Shown here piece after piece: positions 1 through 11,540 of a DNA stretch of 64,000 bases. The stretch is from positions 5,189,310 to 5,253,309 of the forward strand of contig JAJEKV010000025.1 in the NCBI GenBank assembly GCA_021234155.1, given 5' to 3'. Origin of the DNA: Isoetes taiwanensis (lineage: Eukaryota > Streptophyta > Lycopodiopsida > Isoetales > Isoetaceae). How positions within the stretch are numbered: position 1 is the stretch's first letter; each line of letters starts with the position of its first letter. A model generated the notes under the pieces. That model did not search any database and had not been told where the DNA came from. It worked only from the letters and a program-made list of their open reading frames with translations. A program made the position numbers and the translations under genes.

Positions 1-89
1 TACATTATATAATATACTTACTTTTAGCAACGCAGGGGCAAGTAAATGATATACACTCCACTCTTAGCCACCACACAAAGGCCTGCAAC

Positions 90-470
90 AAAAATATATC
101 AGAAATGTTAGTGGGCCCATAATATGAATGGAAATATAGCCATGAAATTGATAATGTTTACAAAACTATAACAGAAGTGAATGTGGGTCCAAAACATGAC
201 ACACGGAAATAAAATAATGTATCAAAGATTGGTGGGGCCATAACATAGCATAGAAATTGAGACATCAAATTTATGAAGTTCACAAAAGCCTATCAGAAAT
301 AAAATAATGTACCAGCAGACAAAGACATGAGAATAATAAGACTTACAAAACTATATCAGAAATAATGGTGGGTCCAGAACATAGACACATGAAAATAAAG
401 TAATATTACAGAAGTGTAAAGAGATAGAAGTGTAAAGAAATATACGTGGACATAGACATGAAAATGATAT
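90..470. repeat. Degenerate AT-rich direct repeat array
   Basis: Several diverged copies follow one another of a unit containing a 'tatcagaaat' start, a 'gtgggtcc/gtgggccc' core and an 'acatgaaaat' tail (cores near 110, 184, 230 and 370). No gene is visible. The array resembles decayed transposon or intron-like sequence, and I cannot assign a family. Confidence 0.5.
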
Positions 471-1850
471 GCTATTTAATGGCATCTAATGTTTTTGTAT
501 CAGAATTTAGAAGCATGAATTGGGTCCATACTAACAAACAACGGTTCATTATCATTCTGCAAAGCAAACTGCGCAGCATAACCTCTCCTCCATATTTTCC
601 TTATGTTTTGTTTGCACAATATAACCTCTTATCCATTATTTCTTATGCTTGTCAAATCAAAGTGAAGCAAGTAATGTAAATTCATTCCATTAATCTAATT
701 TATTGTTCGCAGCTGGTATATATCGATCCCTAAGGCAGCATTTGCAAGGTTTACAAATTGCTTAAATAAAGGCAAATGCCCATATATTTATTAAAGACTA
801 TCTTTTCTACATTTTCATGGACAATGGCAAATTGCTCATAAAAGAGGGCATGCTGCACAAAGATACCAATTAGAATAATATACATATCACTGAATTTCAG
901 AAAGCCCATAACCACAGTAAAATCTAATACCTGGAAGGAAAAATCTACATTGCAGGCTGCTTAATATGCTTGAAGAACCCGAGAAAGCTGCCATAGACAA
1001 GCCAAGATCTTCTAGAATGAATCAAAAACTCCTGTGCTTATTCACATGCTGCCAAACAAAAGCTTTGAAGATCCGGAATGGGTCTGGTGGCTGATTTATG
1101 TTCCAGAAAATTGCCCAAACAAAACCTTTGAAGATCCAAACAACGATCAGACTTGTCTACTTAGATGCTAGGACTCAAGGCCAGAAGAAGAATGAGCGAA
1201 GAAGATGTCGTAATGTCGGTTTGATATGAAGGCAGTGTTGAAAATCTGACCAAAATGTTTCATTTCTGAAAGATCTGGCATCATGACGAGCTACAAGTTC
1301 CGGCTCTGTTTGCCGTGGGCGGGAAGGATCCGAAATCTTGGAATTTTTTGCCAGAAGGGATTTCGGACATTTTTCACGTAGGACGGCATTTTGGGCAAGC
1401 TGGACAGTAGGAAAACAGTCTTCGGGGAATTTTTCCAACGCTGGGCTCGTTGTGTTGAGATCTCTTTAACCATAGAATGTTTTTTAATAAAAGACTATGT
1501 ATTGAACTAAAATACAACTATTTATTCTAACATGCTAGATAATAAAACAACCCTATAACAAATCGAATTATTTACAAACATGTTCCTCTAATGGTGTTGG
1601 ATTGTAGGGCACGCCAAAACGCCTACAAAATCTTTCAGCCGGCATGGTATCCTCGACGTGTCTCACCATTGCTACTGGGGCCGGGAGCAAACCCCAAGAT
1701 CTATCAACTCTTTTATTCTCCTCCTCCTAGTATTAGGAGGCAGATTGTTGAAAAGATTGGGATCCATATCAAGCTCTCAATAAAGTGCCAAGGAGAAGAA
1801 AAGAGCAAAAGAAGGGGCTGAAATGAACAGATTTAAAATTGAAATATAAC
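471..1850. other. No supported gene
   Basis: Only short random frames occur. A segment at 1170-1470 is more GC-rich than its surroundings but has no recognisable protein in any frame. I see no repeat termini here. Confidence 0.5.
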
Positions 1851-1854
1851 GGTT

Positions 1855-2100
1855 ATAGTATTTGTCACATGTGATAAAAGTTTGTCACATGTGGCAAACT
1901 TTTGTCATGCGTGACAAATATGTTATATAATTTGTCACGAGTGTCAAATGTCAATTTTTTGTCACAGTTTTTACATTTGAACTTTTGTCACGAGTTGCAA
2001 AAAGGATTTGTCTTTGTCACGAGTGGCAAAATTAAAATACGTGACAAACTTTATTGGCGTGACAAATTTGACCGTGACAAAAGACCCTTTTATTGTAGTT
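1855..2100 (+). mobile_element. CACTA-like transposon terminus with TTTGTCAC subterminal repeats
   Basis: The motif TTTGTCAC or its complement GTGACAAA recurs about a dozen times in 240 bp, in both orientations. The segment ends 'ttttattgtagtt', whose complement begins AACTACAATAAAAGGG. That is close to the CACTACAAGAAAA-type ends of plant En/Spm (CACTA) elements, with the first base changed. Dense bidirectional subterminal repeats next to the terminus are typical of this superfamily, where they bind the accessory protein. The other end was not found, so the element is probably a remnant. Confidence 0.5.
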
Positions 2101-2769
2101 AAAGCCATACCACTTGCATCAACACATAACAAGTAAAGTAGATCAAACTTTGGCAAACTTAAGGATTAATCATAGCATCCTTTAAAACTTGGAAAGGATC
2201 AATTATGATTCCATTGGAAAGGAACATCTTTTCAGAAGCACAAATATAGATCCAAGTTAAACGAAACAAAAAATGCATGAACTCCTATAATAACGCGCAT
2301 AAGCCCAAAAGGAACATAATGCAAAGAACCTGAAGTAGGTAATTTAATCCACAATTGTTTGATCAACTTTAAGACCCTCAAAAAACAATATGACACCAAT
2401 TTGGAACAACACCAAGTCTTAAGATCAAGACTACTTTTTTGGCACCTTGGAACTTTGGAGCCAAGAACTATCTTTTTTCCTTTAGCACCAAAAGGTGAAA
2501 AACAATAGCGGATCAATCCAGCTTGAAGAAAGTCATTAAGATGGCACTGAATCTTTGTTTGTTGTCCATGCATTCTCTAAGAAGGAGCTTGATTAGGCAA
2601 TTCTTTTCCAGGAAGAGGACAAATTATTGCAAAAAGACAGTTTGACACTCATTCAATCGAGATGCACTAGTCTTAGAATGCAAAACCACCAACTACACAG
2701 AACGAGTTTTCATTGCCAAACGTTTAAACTATAAACTATTGGAATGGGGTTAGAATATATATATATTTT

Positions 2770-2905
2770 TTAAACAACTTCAAAGGTCTCGCTCCCGCTA
2801 GCCAAGGCTAACCCAAGGATACTAGTAATCCAATCAACTAAAGGATTGAACTCGTAACACCCATTCCTTGGTGACAACCTATGCATCACCAACCACAATC
2901 GCACA
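2770..2905 (-). mobile_element. SINE-like tRNA-derived module
   Basis: On the minus strand a possible A box (TGGTTGGTGATGCATAGG) is followed about 40 bases later by a B-box-like GAGTTCAATCC, then by an AT-rich tail. This is the layout of a tRNA-derived SINE head. Target-site duplications are not clear, so the call is tentative. Confidence 0.3.
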
Positions 2906-3600
2906 CCAGAGGGAGACTGCCCTGCATTACATGACCAAATAAAATACTAAGAAAGACAACTAAATCCTACTGACCTTGAGGATATTGTGGATCTAAGAGA
3001 TAACTTAGGCAATCCAAAACTCAAATCTTCTACTTAACCAGAATGATTTTCTGTTGCCACTTCTATCTTGTAGAGTCTAATGCCAGAACCCTATGCTCAT
3101 GCCACTTTTGTCCCCTTTGTCCTTGAGAATAGACATATATATGTTATATGTCTCGAAGGGAGCATTAAGCAAAACATGAGGGCCTTTGGAGTGAGAGAAT
3201 CGTCCAAAAATTGGTACCAACTATCATGTCCAACATTACGCATGGGCTTTTGAGTTGTACGTCAACCAACATGCTTGAGCCTTAATATACACGGTGAGCC
3301 CTAATATAGATGTGCTATTATTGTCTTTGTAGGCACTAAGGCTCCCTTTGGTATAAAGGACCATAATCAATACACGTGCTATTATTGTCTTTGTACAATA
3401 AAGGCCCCCCTTTGTTGACTTCCTGTATGTACCTTTTTTCCTATCTTTTAACTTTTATTTTCATGTCGTATCTTTTAACTTTTATATGGCAAGTCGTAAT
3501 TTTTAGCTTTGAACAATCACATAAAGACATCTTTGACCTAGACTATTCCTTATGAATTAGTCTACCTCTTTGCAGCAAAAGAATACTTTGCCATGCTCTC
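2906..3600. repeat. Gene-free stretch with short direct repeats
   Basis: No gene is seen. The 20-mer gtgctattattgtctttgta occurs twice (near 3309 and 3380), and tatcttttaacttttat occurs twice (near 3441 and 3468). This is consistent with small local duplications in decayed repeat DNA. Confidence 0.4.
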
Positions 3601-3603
3601 CCG

Positions 3604-3880
3604 TTGAACTCCTCGCAGGCGTTAGGGCGGGTGTGGAGGTGTCACCCGAAAGTTGATCCCTCAAATTTCGTAAAGTCCTGTTATGAGCTTTTGGCAATTC
3701 AGGATGAGCTGCCTCCTGCGGACGGTTGGAGTCTCCAAGTGCTGGGAGATCACTGGGGCAACATCTGGAGATGGGTGTGGAATCCAATCTCGTCCCCCAA
3801 GATTCGAGTATTGCTGTGGCAGATAGTGCACCGATCCCTGAGGGTGAACACGGGTTCACGGGGATCAACTACCGATGGAG
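3604..3880 (+). pseudogene. L1-type LINE fragment, zf-RVT region
   Basis: One forward frame reads GDHWGNIWRWVWNPISSPKI, then RVLLWQIVHRSLRVN. This matches the zinc-binding 'W..IW....PPK...FLW...H..L' region (zf-RVT) at the C-terminus of plant L1-type LINE ORF2 proteins. Reverse transcriptase and endonuclease domains are absent. The fragment runs directly into hAT transposase sequence in another frame, so it is a remnant caught in a nested insertion. Confidence 0.55.
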
Positions 3881-3959
3881 TTGGTGCCTCGGGCAGAGAC
3901 CTTGGAGCATTGTATGTTTCTTTGCTCAGACATCCAGCCGGCTTGGCAGTGGGTCCAAC

Positions 3960-5009
3960 GAATTCTGTGGAACAATAATTGCAGCCAATGAAAAACACGT
4001 GGAAGAGGTTTGGAGTTTCACAGATGGGTGGTCTGATGTAAGAAAGAGACCTATTATTAACTTTGTGGCCTCGAATTATTTTGGTTCTATGTTTTTGAAA
4101 TCTGTTGATACAAGCGACAAGCAAAAAGATATTATGAATATGTTTGATGAGTTCAAAAAGGTCATTGAAGTAGTTGGGGAGGAGAACATTGTGCAAGTTA
4201 TTACTGATAATGGTTCAAATTGTGTAAGAGTCAGTGAGATGCTAGAATTGGAGTTTCCATCTATATTTTATACACATTGTGCATGCCATTGCTTGGATCT
4301 TCTCTTTGAAGATATAGGCCGATTGGATTGGGTTCTTCCATCGACAAAAGGTGCGAAGAAGATTGTGACATTCCTCATGCGCAAGGAGAGCTGTATTTCT
4401 TTATGGCATAAGTTTTAGAAGAGATCCTTGTTGAAACCAGCAGCTACTAGATTCTCATACTTGTTCATAGTTTTGGAGCAATTGACAAGGGAGAAAGTTG
4501 AGAAAGCATTAGTGAACATGATCATGAGCGACAAGTGGAGTGCTTGGAAACACTCAAGAAAACCCAATGGTAAGGAAGTTTATGCATTGATTAGAAGCAT
4601 TGAATTCTTTATCCAAGACAAGGAGATTGTTTATGTGCTCACCCCTTTGTTGAAAGTTTTGAGACTAGCAGGTAGGGAAGGTTCAAACATGGGTTTGATC
4701 TATGAGTGCATGCGTCACTTGATCGAGGTTCTCAATGGTATGAAAGATAAGGTGGCTCATTCTAAAATTCAATCCATCATAAATTGTATACAATATGAGC
4801 ACGAGGGATTGCAAGCAAGGGGGACAATGCTTCACTCACCTTTACATGGAGTTAGGTATTTGCTAAACCCCCTCTTTCGAGATGGCCTTGACCATGAGCA
4901 TGCTTTGTATGACAATAAGTTGATGAAGGATTGGTGGAATTATGTTCCAAGGTATGTCAATATGTTTGTTTCTTTTAATTTAGAACACGAGAAATTATTG
5001 ATTATCTGA
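3960..5009 (+). pseudogene. hAT-superfamily transposase (DUF659 type), one in-frame stop
   Basis: The frame running through 3726-5009 encodes features of plant hAT transposases: SFTDGWSDVRKRPIINF, MFLKSVDTSD, VGEENIVQVITDNGSN, and HCACHCLDLLFEDIGRLDWV. The second half has KPAATRFSYLF and LTPLLKVLRLAGREGSNMG. These are the DUF659 region and its downstream extension in the RNase H-like catalytic core. A single TAG at 4416-4418 interrupts an otherwise continuous frame. The BED zinc finger and the C-terminal hATC dimerisation domain are absent, so it is non-functional. No terminal inverted repeats or 8-bp duplications were seen. Confidence 0.8.
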
Positions 5010-5490
5010 CATCCTGCGGTATTGTAATTCTCACATTTCTATCTAGAACAGTTTTTAGAGTCCATGAGTACAAATACACTTTCAAAGTCTACTCAAAGAT
5101 CAGGATCACTAGGATTTCTCCTCCAGTTCTTTGTCCAACAATCTAAGTATATTTATTTATCTGATAAATTGATCAACTGATGCACTGGACAGCACCATTC
5201 CACCCCCACATGGTTGAAGTTAATATTACCTTCTTCTTTGCAAATATCAGAGATGGTGTATCCCAATCATACTGGATATGTCTCTAAATCTGCCGACTTT
5301 AATTGGTGGCACTCCAAGTCAATAGAAGGTTCATAAGCTTCCATGCCTAGAAACTTTGGACTATTGTTCTTAGGACCAATATAGTGTTTGTCAGAAGGAG
5401 GAGGGGCATAATGCTACGAATGCTACTAACAATGCCATCAACATTTTAGCACCTGCTAAGGTCTTCCACCTAGTCTATCTCCCCCAACAA
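5010..5490. other. No supported gene
   Basis: Decayed sequence between the hAT fragment and the next open frame. It may include non-coding hAT sequence. Nothing specific is recognised. Confidence 0.4.
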
Positions 5491-5491
5491 G

Positions 5492-5737
5492 TTAAATCGC
5501 CAGTAAGCTACCAAAGCACGATTGGTGTTCGGGGTTGGTTTGCCAATGCTTTATGTAGTCTTGGATCCCTTCCTTAGTCAATTCCAATTGCTTCACTTCT
5601 TTATAAGGTTTTAAAGCTTTTGGTTGACCTGGAGGTATGATAGGCTTGCCATTCTCATCTCTACGCCATATTTTCTCGCTTCCTCTCCACTCCTTCTCTG
5701 AAGGCCTAGGGATTTCACCTAAGCATATGGGGATACC
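5492..5737 (-). pseudogene. Unrecognised open frame, 81 codons, no start
   Basis: A minus-strand frame is open from just after a TGA to TAA at 5494-5492. It contains GSEKIWRRDENGKPIIPPGQ followed by a hydrophilic stretch with KEVKQLELTKEGIQDYIKHW. Its composition looks protein-like, not random. It could be an exon or fragment of a transposon or retroelement protein. No family is recognised and there is no initiating Met. Confidence 0.3.
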
Positions 5738-5899
5738 TCATCTGCGTGCAAGGGGTCACCAAAAAACCCCTGTATATGACTTTTTAGAGGTGGAAAAAGC
5801 TAGTTTCCATGCCCCCTTCTGTAGATGTACTTATGGACTATCTTAATTTTTACATATCCCTACCCGATCTTGTACTCGAGTTTGTGCACCCTAGCCGTA

Positions 5900-7363
5900 T
5901 TTAGAGAAAAAATGGCCTTTAGAGAAGGAGAGAGAAGAAATGCGTGGTTGAGGAGTGCAAATGCCCATAGGAAGGAAGGTATTTTTATCGTCCCACGGGA
6001 GACCAATCGGTCTATGGGACCCAATACAAAAGCGCAGCAAGCGGATTACTACCCGGATTAAAAAACTTCCGCCCCGAAGGGTTTTCGAGGGAAAAACCGT
6101 GGCAGCAATCAGCCTGCTGACAAACTGTTCCAATATATGAAATGCAAAAACACACAAATATATACACTCATGTACCGTACCCGTAGTGCCCGATCAGCGG
6201 GCCAGGAGGGGGAAGCAAAGGTGGGCTTGCATATCCATTACCTCACGGATGTATGACCCCGAGACGCGTCTTGATGGTGTGTTCATCGGCAAATGTAAGG
6301 GCAAAATACGGCGGGCTAAGGAAAACGTGTCCGGCCCGGATCGACTGAATGCTAAACAACTACGGAAAATGTGAGACTCATCCTCAATGGCACCCGTCGA
6401 CAGCGTGACAGAGCCTTTGTCACTGCGAGGGCTCCCCCAATCCACACACCCGTCTCGATCACGAGATGGTGGGCAATTGTGCGAATGGAGGCAATGAGTC
6501 TGCGCTTTTCAGGGCAAAGCGCGGGAACGCTGAAGGGCCCCTGCCAACGCGGGGTTGATGTGCTCCTCGTAATGGGCCGTCTTGACTCGCTCTAGAGGGG
6601 CCGGGATCCCGTGAAGCTTAAGGAAGCAAGCGTCTTCAGGGTACTCCGTGGGCCGCCACCCATCGGCCTCGCGGTTCCCCACTGCGACGATTCGTGTTCC
6701 CGCCGCGTTCCATTCTGGCGAACCACTGATCTCTCTGCACCCCTCCCACAGGGCCACACGAGCCGCTGCGCCCATTACCACCAATATAAGCAGTGCTTGG
6801 CCAGAGCATCACCCATATAACCACTTTTCTCGGGAAAATAAATAGATGTGTGTCTATCAAGGGTCGCCGTGGCGGCATAAAATCCAGTTTCTGCAGTGAG
6901 ACCGATAGGGGGTCAAGGTTTCACCCCAAGTGCCCGTGCCAAAATGCCTTACTCTGCTCAAGTCATTCAGTGTAAAAAGGGCGGAGGGCCAAACCGACCA
7001 GTATAGAAGGGCAATTTCGACTGGCGGATGTTGATGGCCCCAATTATAGAGCTTCTTTGGTGACTATTGATACGCATGGCATAAAAAAGCTTTCGACCCT
7101 ACTTGTCACCCATAGCGGATGGGCGCCTCTCCCAGCGGCGAGGAGGAACTCCACCCCCAAAACTTGTAGGTGGGCGTGACCTCCATAAAATTTGTCCCGA
7201 TATATGAGTCACGAGGCGTGGGGGTGGCATGAAGAGGATATGAGAACCACCCACGGTCTTGGCGGATTCACGTGCATGTCGTAGCACAGCGGGGGAATGT
7301 GTCTAGGGCATCGGATGAGGCGCATAGCTTACGGAGGTGTGGGCGGAAAATCAACATCGTCCG
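5900..7363 (-). pseudogene. Non-LTR retrotransposon, 3' half (after YADD), split by gypsy insertion
   Basis: The minus strand continues the reverse transcriptase begun at 20850-20226. Just after the junction the frame reads DVDFPPTP, then broken frames contain ALDTFPRC, RWERRPSAMGDKGRK and FYAMRI, typical of the post-catalytic part of LINE ORF2. Near 6200-6440 a Cys/His-rich segment (EDESHIFRSCLAF) resembles the C-terminal zinc-binding motif of such proteins. Frames shift repeatedly. The 3' end lies around 5.9-6.1 kb but no clear tail was found. The last five bases (7359-7363, GTCCG) are the target duplication of the inserted gypsy element. Confidence 0.7.
7359..7363. repeat. 5-bp target-site duplication, left copy (GTCCG)
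   Basis: GTCCG directly precedes the left LTR and recurs at 20226-20230 directly after the right LTR. Removing the element and one copy rejoins the interrupted reverse transcriptase frame exactly, which supports this as the true insertion footprint. Confidence 0.8.
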
Positions 7364-8866
7364 TGTGGCGTTCGGTATATATCTCTGGTCTCCAAGGCAT
7401 TATTTTAGTATTGCGGAGTCATCGCGTTACTGCGCCATTCAATCGGCGTGTACGCGGCGTGTAGCCAAGCAAGTGGCCCCTAGGGGGCAACTTGCAAAAG
7501 TGCACACACTTATTAATGTGTGCACTTTAGACCATTAACCTTTAAAGAGGCATACTAAGGGGTCATGGAAACCCTAAACCTAGCGATAGCCTATGTAAGG
7601 CAACCAAACCCTAATTCTTCCTTGTTAGGTCCCACGAACCTTCCGGCTCCAGTTCCATGGCGCCTCAAGAGTCCATTCCAGCTCCCAAGAACTGCCGTCG
7701 TGACCCTAGCTTCGTCCGATTCCCTTTTTGGAGCATCCCCAAGCGAGCAGCTGACATGGATGCATTGGGATCAAGAGGAGTGAACCGGGGATGGGGTATT
7801 TAGTCAATCTAATAGCCTAAACCAGTATTCCAGCCATCGAACCAATAGGTTTAGCCTATTAAATTGCCCATAATAGCCATGTAGATCCCGGACACGGCCT
7901 AACTAAAGAACCTAACTCTATGATATAGATTAGATCTAACTCTTTAGTTCTCACGTGATGTAGATGGATGATGTTACTCTCGTGGACTCATTGTATTGGG
8001 AAGGGGTAGAGACCCTAAAGCCTAGTAGTAGATGCTCCTAGCTAGCCTCCCCTTAGCACACCGTAGATTAGGCACGTGTACAAGAACCACACACGGTTAA
8101 GCGGCGGGGCCCAGCTCGAAGGAGGTTAGGTGTTACGACTCTTGACCAATCCCTGCGGTGTGTAAAGTCTAGGGGGATCATAGTGGACTAGGTTCAAATG
8201 GCTTGCCATTGAGGTGTGGGCAAGGCATGGAAGCTCACACTGTGGGTGATCGTCACTCTCCGGTGGGTTCAAGTCGAATAAGGGCGGTGGTCCTCTAGTC
8301 ACCTTGAGTCGACGCATGGAGATCTCTCGGGAGTGATCCCTACCTGCCCCATCCCGGGCTGGAGAGATGCAACCCAGAATAGCCCCTTTGGCTATGCATC
8401 CCAAGCTACTGGTCGTCCCAACACTCTTCAACCTACTGCGCAAAGTGTGCGGGGGCGGATGGAGTGGACAACCCTATGCCATGTTCTCATGCCAGCCAAA
8501 TCCATTGTCATGAATTACATGCGCAATGAACTCACGGGGACCAAGCCATCAGTCATCCCACAGGTTCCGGCCTTTGGTAGGAACCCACATGTGTTGTCTT
8601 CGATCTTTGTCTATGCAGACGTTGATGTACCACCCTTCGAGGTGGATATGTGATGATGTTGTATCTTACGACATGTATGTTTATGCTTAGCGGCTAGGTA
8701 GGCCACGAGGGAGGCGGGGTAAAATGACCCCTTCATTCTTCCCACCGAACTCATTACGGTTCGCGGTTGATATGTGGAAGGTCCTCAGACGGCATGGAGC
8801 GGGTATGGGGATGAACTCTGTTTGTATCACCTGGTGAGTGCATCAGATATCTGGTAGGGGACAGTA
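7364..8866 (+). repeat. 5' LTR of the 12.9 kb gypsy element
   Basis: It begins TGTGGCGTTCGG, matching TGTGACGTTCGA of the 3' LTR, and ends just before the primer-binding site. Body sequence matches 18717-20225 over long stretches (for example the segment around 7820-8060 against 19150-19400). The first 70 bases are more diverged than the rest. The LTR shares a core (GCAAAGTGTGC followed by a GGGGCGGATGGAGTGGAC block) with the element at 32757-41127, so the two families are related. Confidence 0.85.
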
Positions 8867-8867
8867 G

Positions 8868-8879
8868 TGGTATCGAGCA
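8868..8879 (+). other. Primer-binding site, tRNA-iMet type
   Basis: TGGTATCGAGCA lies directly after the 5' LTR. It matches the plant initiator-Met primer site TGGTATCAGAGC with one base missing, adjacent to the CG-containing position of this copy. Confidence 0.75.
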
Positions 8880-9072
8880 ATGTTCTTGGAGACCAAGAGC
8901 AAAGCACCGACCATGCTCCCCGAGAACTAACTTGATAGGATCCTCAAACCTCTCGAAAAATGGGAAAATTGTTTCTCATTTTTGGTAGTATATCACTAAG
9001 CTAGTACAATGAAGTGAATTAGAACATAAAAAGATTAAAAATAGTGAGCCAAACCCTTCTAAAACAAGAAGG

Positions 9073-9350
9073 TCTCACCGCGTCGGCGCCCGAGAGCAAA
9101 GCGGAACTCAGTTTTGACACAGGGCATAACGATGTGAACGATGGGCCAAAACACCTTAAAAAGTGATGAATTTGAGAAAAAGTAACATGGTAATTCGAAT
9201 TCCAAGCTAAGAACTAGCCGATTAGTATATTACATTCCTAGAAACATGCTTAGAAAGCATAAAGTTTAGCATCAAAATCCACCATGTCTCACCACGTCGC
9301 TAGGAGCAAAATCGGAACTCAGGATATTGATGCGAGCAGCGTGTGAACCA
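9073..9350 (+). repeat. Leader repeat pair, first set (modules M1 and M2)
   Basis: Two copies of a roughly 65-base module occur here, at 9073 and 9287. The module starts TCTCACCGCGTCGGCGCC, passes through GAGCAAA and GGAACTC, and ends near GTGTGAACC. The same pair recurs at 10942 and 11137. The spacing inside each pair is similar (214 and 195 bases). A TATAAATAG box follows at 9449. Confidence 0.8.
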
Positions 9351-9448
9351 ATAAACAGAAAAGTCTAAATTAAGCCCATGTAATAGGTTAATAAGTGTCT
9401 TGGCTCACCCAAAAGAGTAGTTTGAAATTTGACCTAAAATCGCCCATC

Positions 9449-9457
9449 TATAAATAG
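9449..9457 (+). promoter_or_regulatory. Possible internal TATA box upstream of the first leader ORF
   Basis: TATAAATAG is followed by a pyrimidine-rich stretch and a reading frame beginning near 9561. A matching arrangement occurs at 11393 before the second frame. The repeated TATA, CT-rich leader and ORF layout suggests internal promoters, though no transcript data are available. Confidence 0.35.
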
Positions 9458-9542
9458 ATCTAACCCCCTCCCCATTTTTTGCGTTCCTCCTTAGAAAAAT
9501 CGCTCCGTTGCTAAGGCAATTTTTTAGGCCAGGAACATCCGA

Positions 9543-10156
9543 TTGACGAGCCAGCCAAACATGGCGAGGATGAAACAACCGCCAGAGTTCCTCCCCGGAG
9601 ACACAACCCCCAGCACCATACTCCAGGAAATGCTTCGAGAGCGCCTCTTTCACAGAGAAGAGCAACCTTCTTCTAGCGAAGGAACGGAGTCCGAGGAGCA
9701 TCCCGACAACCCCATCAACCAAGGAGGAGGTGAGACAGAGGTCGTGAAGGGCCCTGTCATCCCGCGAGAACGAGAAGTCCCTCGACAGGAGGAAGGAGAC
9801 GTAATGTCTGAAGGTCTTGAAGAGATGGAGGAGGAAAGAGGCGAAGGAGGAGCAAGCTTCGGGTGGTCGAGCAAAAAATGAAGAACAGAGGGAGCCGACG
9901 CTCGAGCCCGGTAGAGGAAGAAGAACTAGCGGCGTGGATTAAGAGACATGAAGCCAAAGAATGCCGTCAAGAGAAGAAGAGAGCAGAAAAGAAGAGAAAG
10001 AGGGACGAGGAGGAGGTGAAGGCAGCCGAAGAGCTAAAGAAGAAGAAGGGAAGTGGGGAGGTAGGCAAGAGGAAACCAAGAAAGCCCCACCTAACCAAGG
10101 TAGTTATCCAAGAACGCAGCAGACAGCCCATCCTCCTGATGACTCCTGGAGGATGA
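9543..10156 (+). pseudogene. Retroelement upstream ORF A, acidic then Lys/Arg-rich
   Basis: Two overlapping frames (9543-9881 and 9863-10156) appear to be one protein broken by a frameshift. It starts MARMKQPPEFLPGDTTP, has an acidic Ser/Glu-rich middle, then a charged helix-like region (KKRAEKKRKRDEEEVKAAEE) and a basic tail GKRKPRKPHLTKV. It lies between the two leader copies and well upstream of the gag/pol region. No known domain is recognised. It may be an accessory or a duplicated gag-like product; the basic tail suggests nucleic-acid binding. Confidence 0.45.
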
Positions 10157-10941
10157 GGCATTTTTAACCCCATGATAAAGAGGCAGTGGTCCTTCAAGGA
10201 TCCCCTCAATGAGTAGGCGCGACCCCTACCGGAGCGGCCGAAAGGCGGTATGAAGCCCCCACCATACCCGGCGTGGGATAGAAACAAAAGCACCGCTGCC
10301 AGCCGAAAGAGGCGATGTGATAGACCCCATCAAGGTCTATGAGAGGAAGATGAGGGAGCACAACGCTATATGAAGAAGTGGGAGGATTATAACTCCTATT
10401 ACCAAAGAAACAGTAGTAAGAACTATTGAAGGGGACATCCGGACGAAGAAGGACTCTCGAGCCACCACCCGAAAAAGCCCAAGCCTCCTAGACCACCAGC
10501 CAAAAAGAGAGTCGGGAAAGGAGAGCGAGAGGAAAACATTTACTTGGAAATTAGGCATTTTCAATGCGGCGTTCCTAATCCCCCGTGCACGGATTAGCCC
10601 GATTAGTTAGGGAAGTGATGCGTGGACTTTAACAGGGATGAGAGTAACAGACGAGATGTTGTCATGGCGTTACGTGAAGCCGGCCGAGCAAAAAGAAAGT
10701 GCAACACCGAAGATTCTGGCACCGCACGATTACATGCTAAGCGAGTCACACTAATGAAGCAAGACATGCATCTATATTATATTAAGGGGAAACGCCGGTA
10801 GAATTTTGTACATGATGAAAATTTTGTTAATATAAGAGTTTTGAATAAATGATATGTGTAATCTTACGTAATTAAGTTGAGTTAACAAATGCCCACTTTT
10901 GTTTTAGTAAATCGGACAATTTAGACCAATTTGAGAGGATG

Positions 10942-11199
10942 TCTCACCGCGTCGGCGCCGAGCAAAAATGAAACTCCCGGTTTTGATAAAAACGCGTGTG
11001 AGACCATGCCCAAATTTGCCCAAAACACCTCCAAATTGGCCAGAATAAAGGGGTCAATGCGCTAACTTTCGATGAGTCTAGCGTATCTTAGATCCTCATA
11101 TCACCCAAATTGAACAAGTTTAACCCAATTACGATGTCTCACACGTCAGGCGCCCGAGCAAAATCGAAACTCCGGATATTGATGCGAGCAAGGTGTGAA
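10942..11199 (+). repeat. Leader repeat pair, second set (modules M3 and M4)
   Basis: Second occurrence of the two-module leader described at 9073-9350, with copies beginning at 10942 and 11137. It is followed by TATAAATAG at 11393 and by the next reading frame at 11541. The pair is offset about 1.86 kb from the first, so the leader plus ORF unit appears duplicated within the element. Confidence 0.8.
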
Positions 11200-11392
11200 C
11201 CTCCTAGTAATTTCTCCACCATGCCATATCCAAATGACCTCCGGTTATTGCAATAGGTTCATTAACTAGTCTTAACATGCTCAAACCCCAAAAGTAGCCT
11301 TCAAATCCTCATTTGGACCTCCTAATAGGTCGAGAATTGCCCAACCCCCATAAATTTCTAAGTCACCCAAAAATTAGGGTTTTCTCCTTGTC

Positions 11393-11401
11393 TATAAATA
11401 G
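11393..11401 (+). promoter_or_regulatory. Possible internal TATA box upstream of ORF B
   Basis: TATAAATAG in the second leader copy, 140 bases before the frame at 11541. Its position parallels the box at 9449. Confidence 0.35.
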
Positions 11402-11540
11402 GACCCCATTTTCCACTTGACACCCCTACAAGTCTGCTCCTCCCCACCCCTTAGGCGATTTTTCCAGCTCCCAGGCGCCCTACATCCGTCTGTTACTCCC
11501 ACCTTCCCTAGATCAATGGCAACCTGACTTGACTTAGACG

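Noticed and set aside
3750-4196. 148-codon minus-strand ORF
   Set aside because: Antisense to the hAT transposase frame. No family features.
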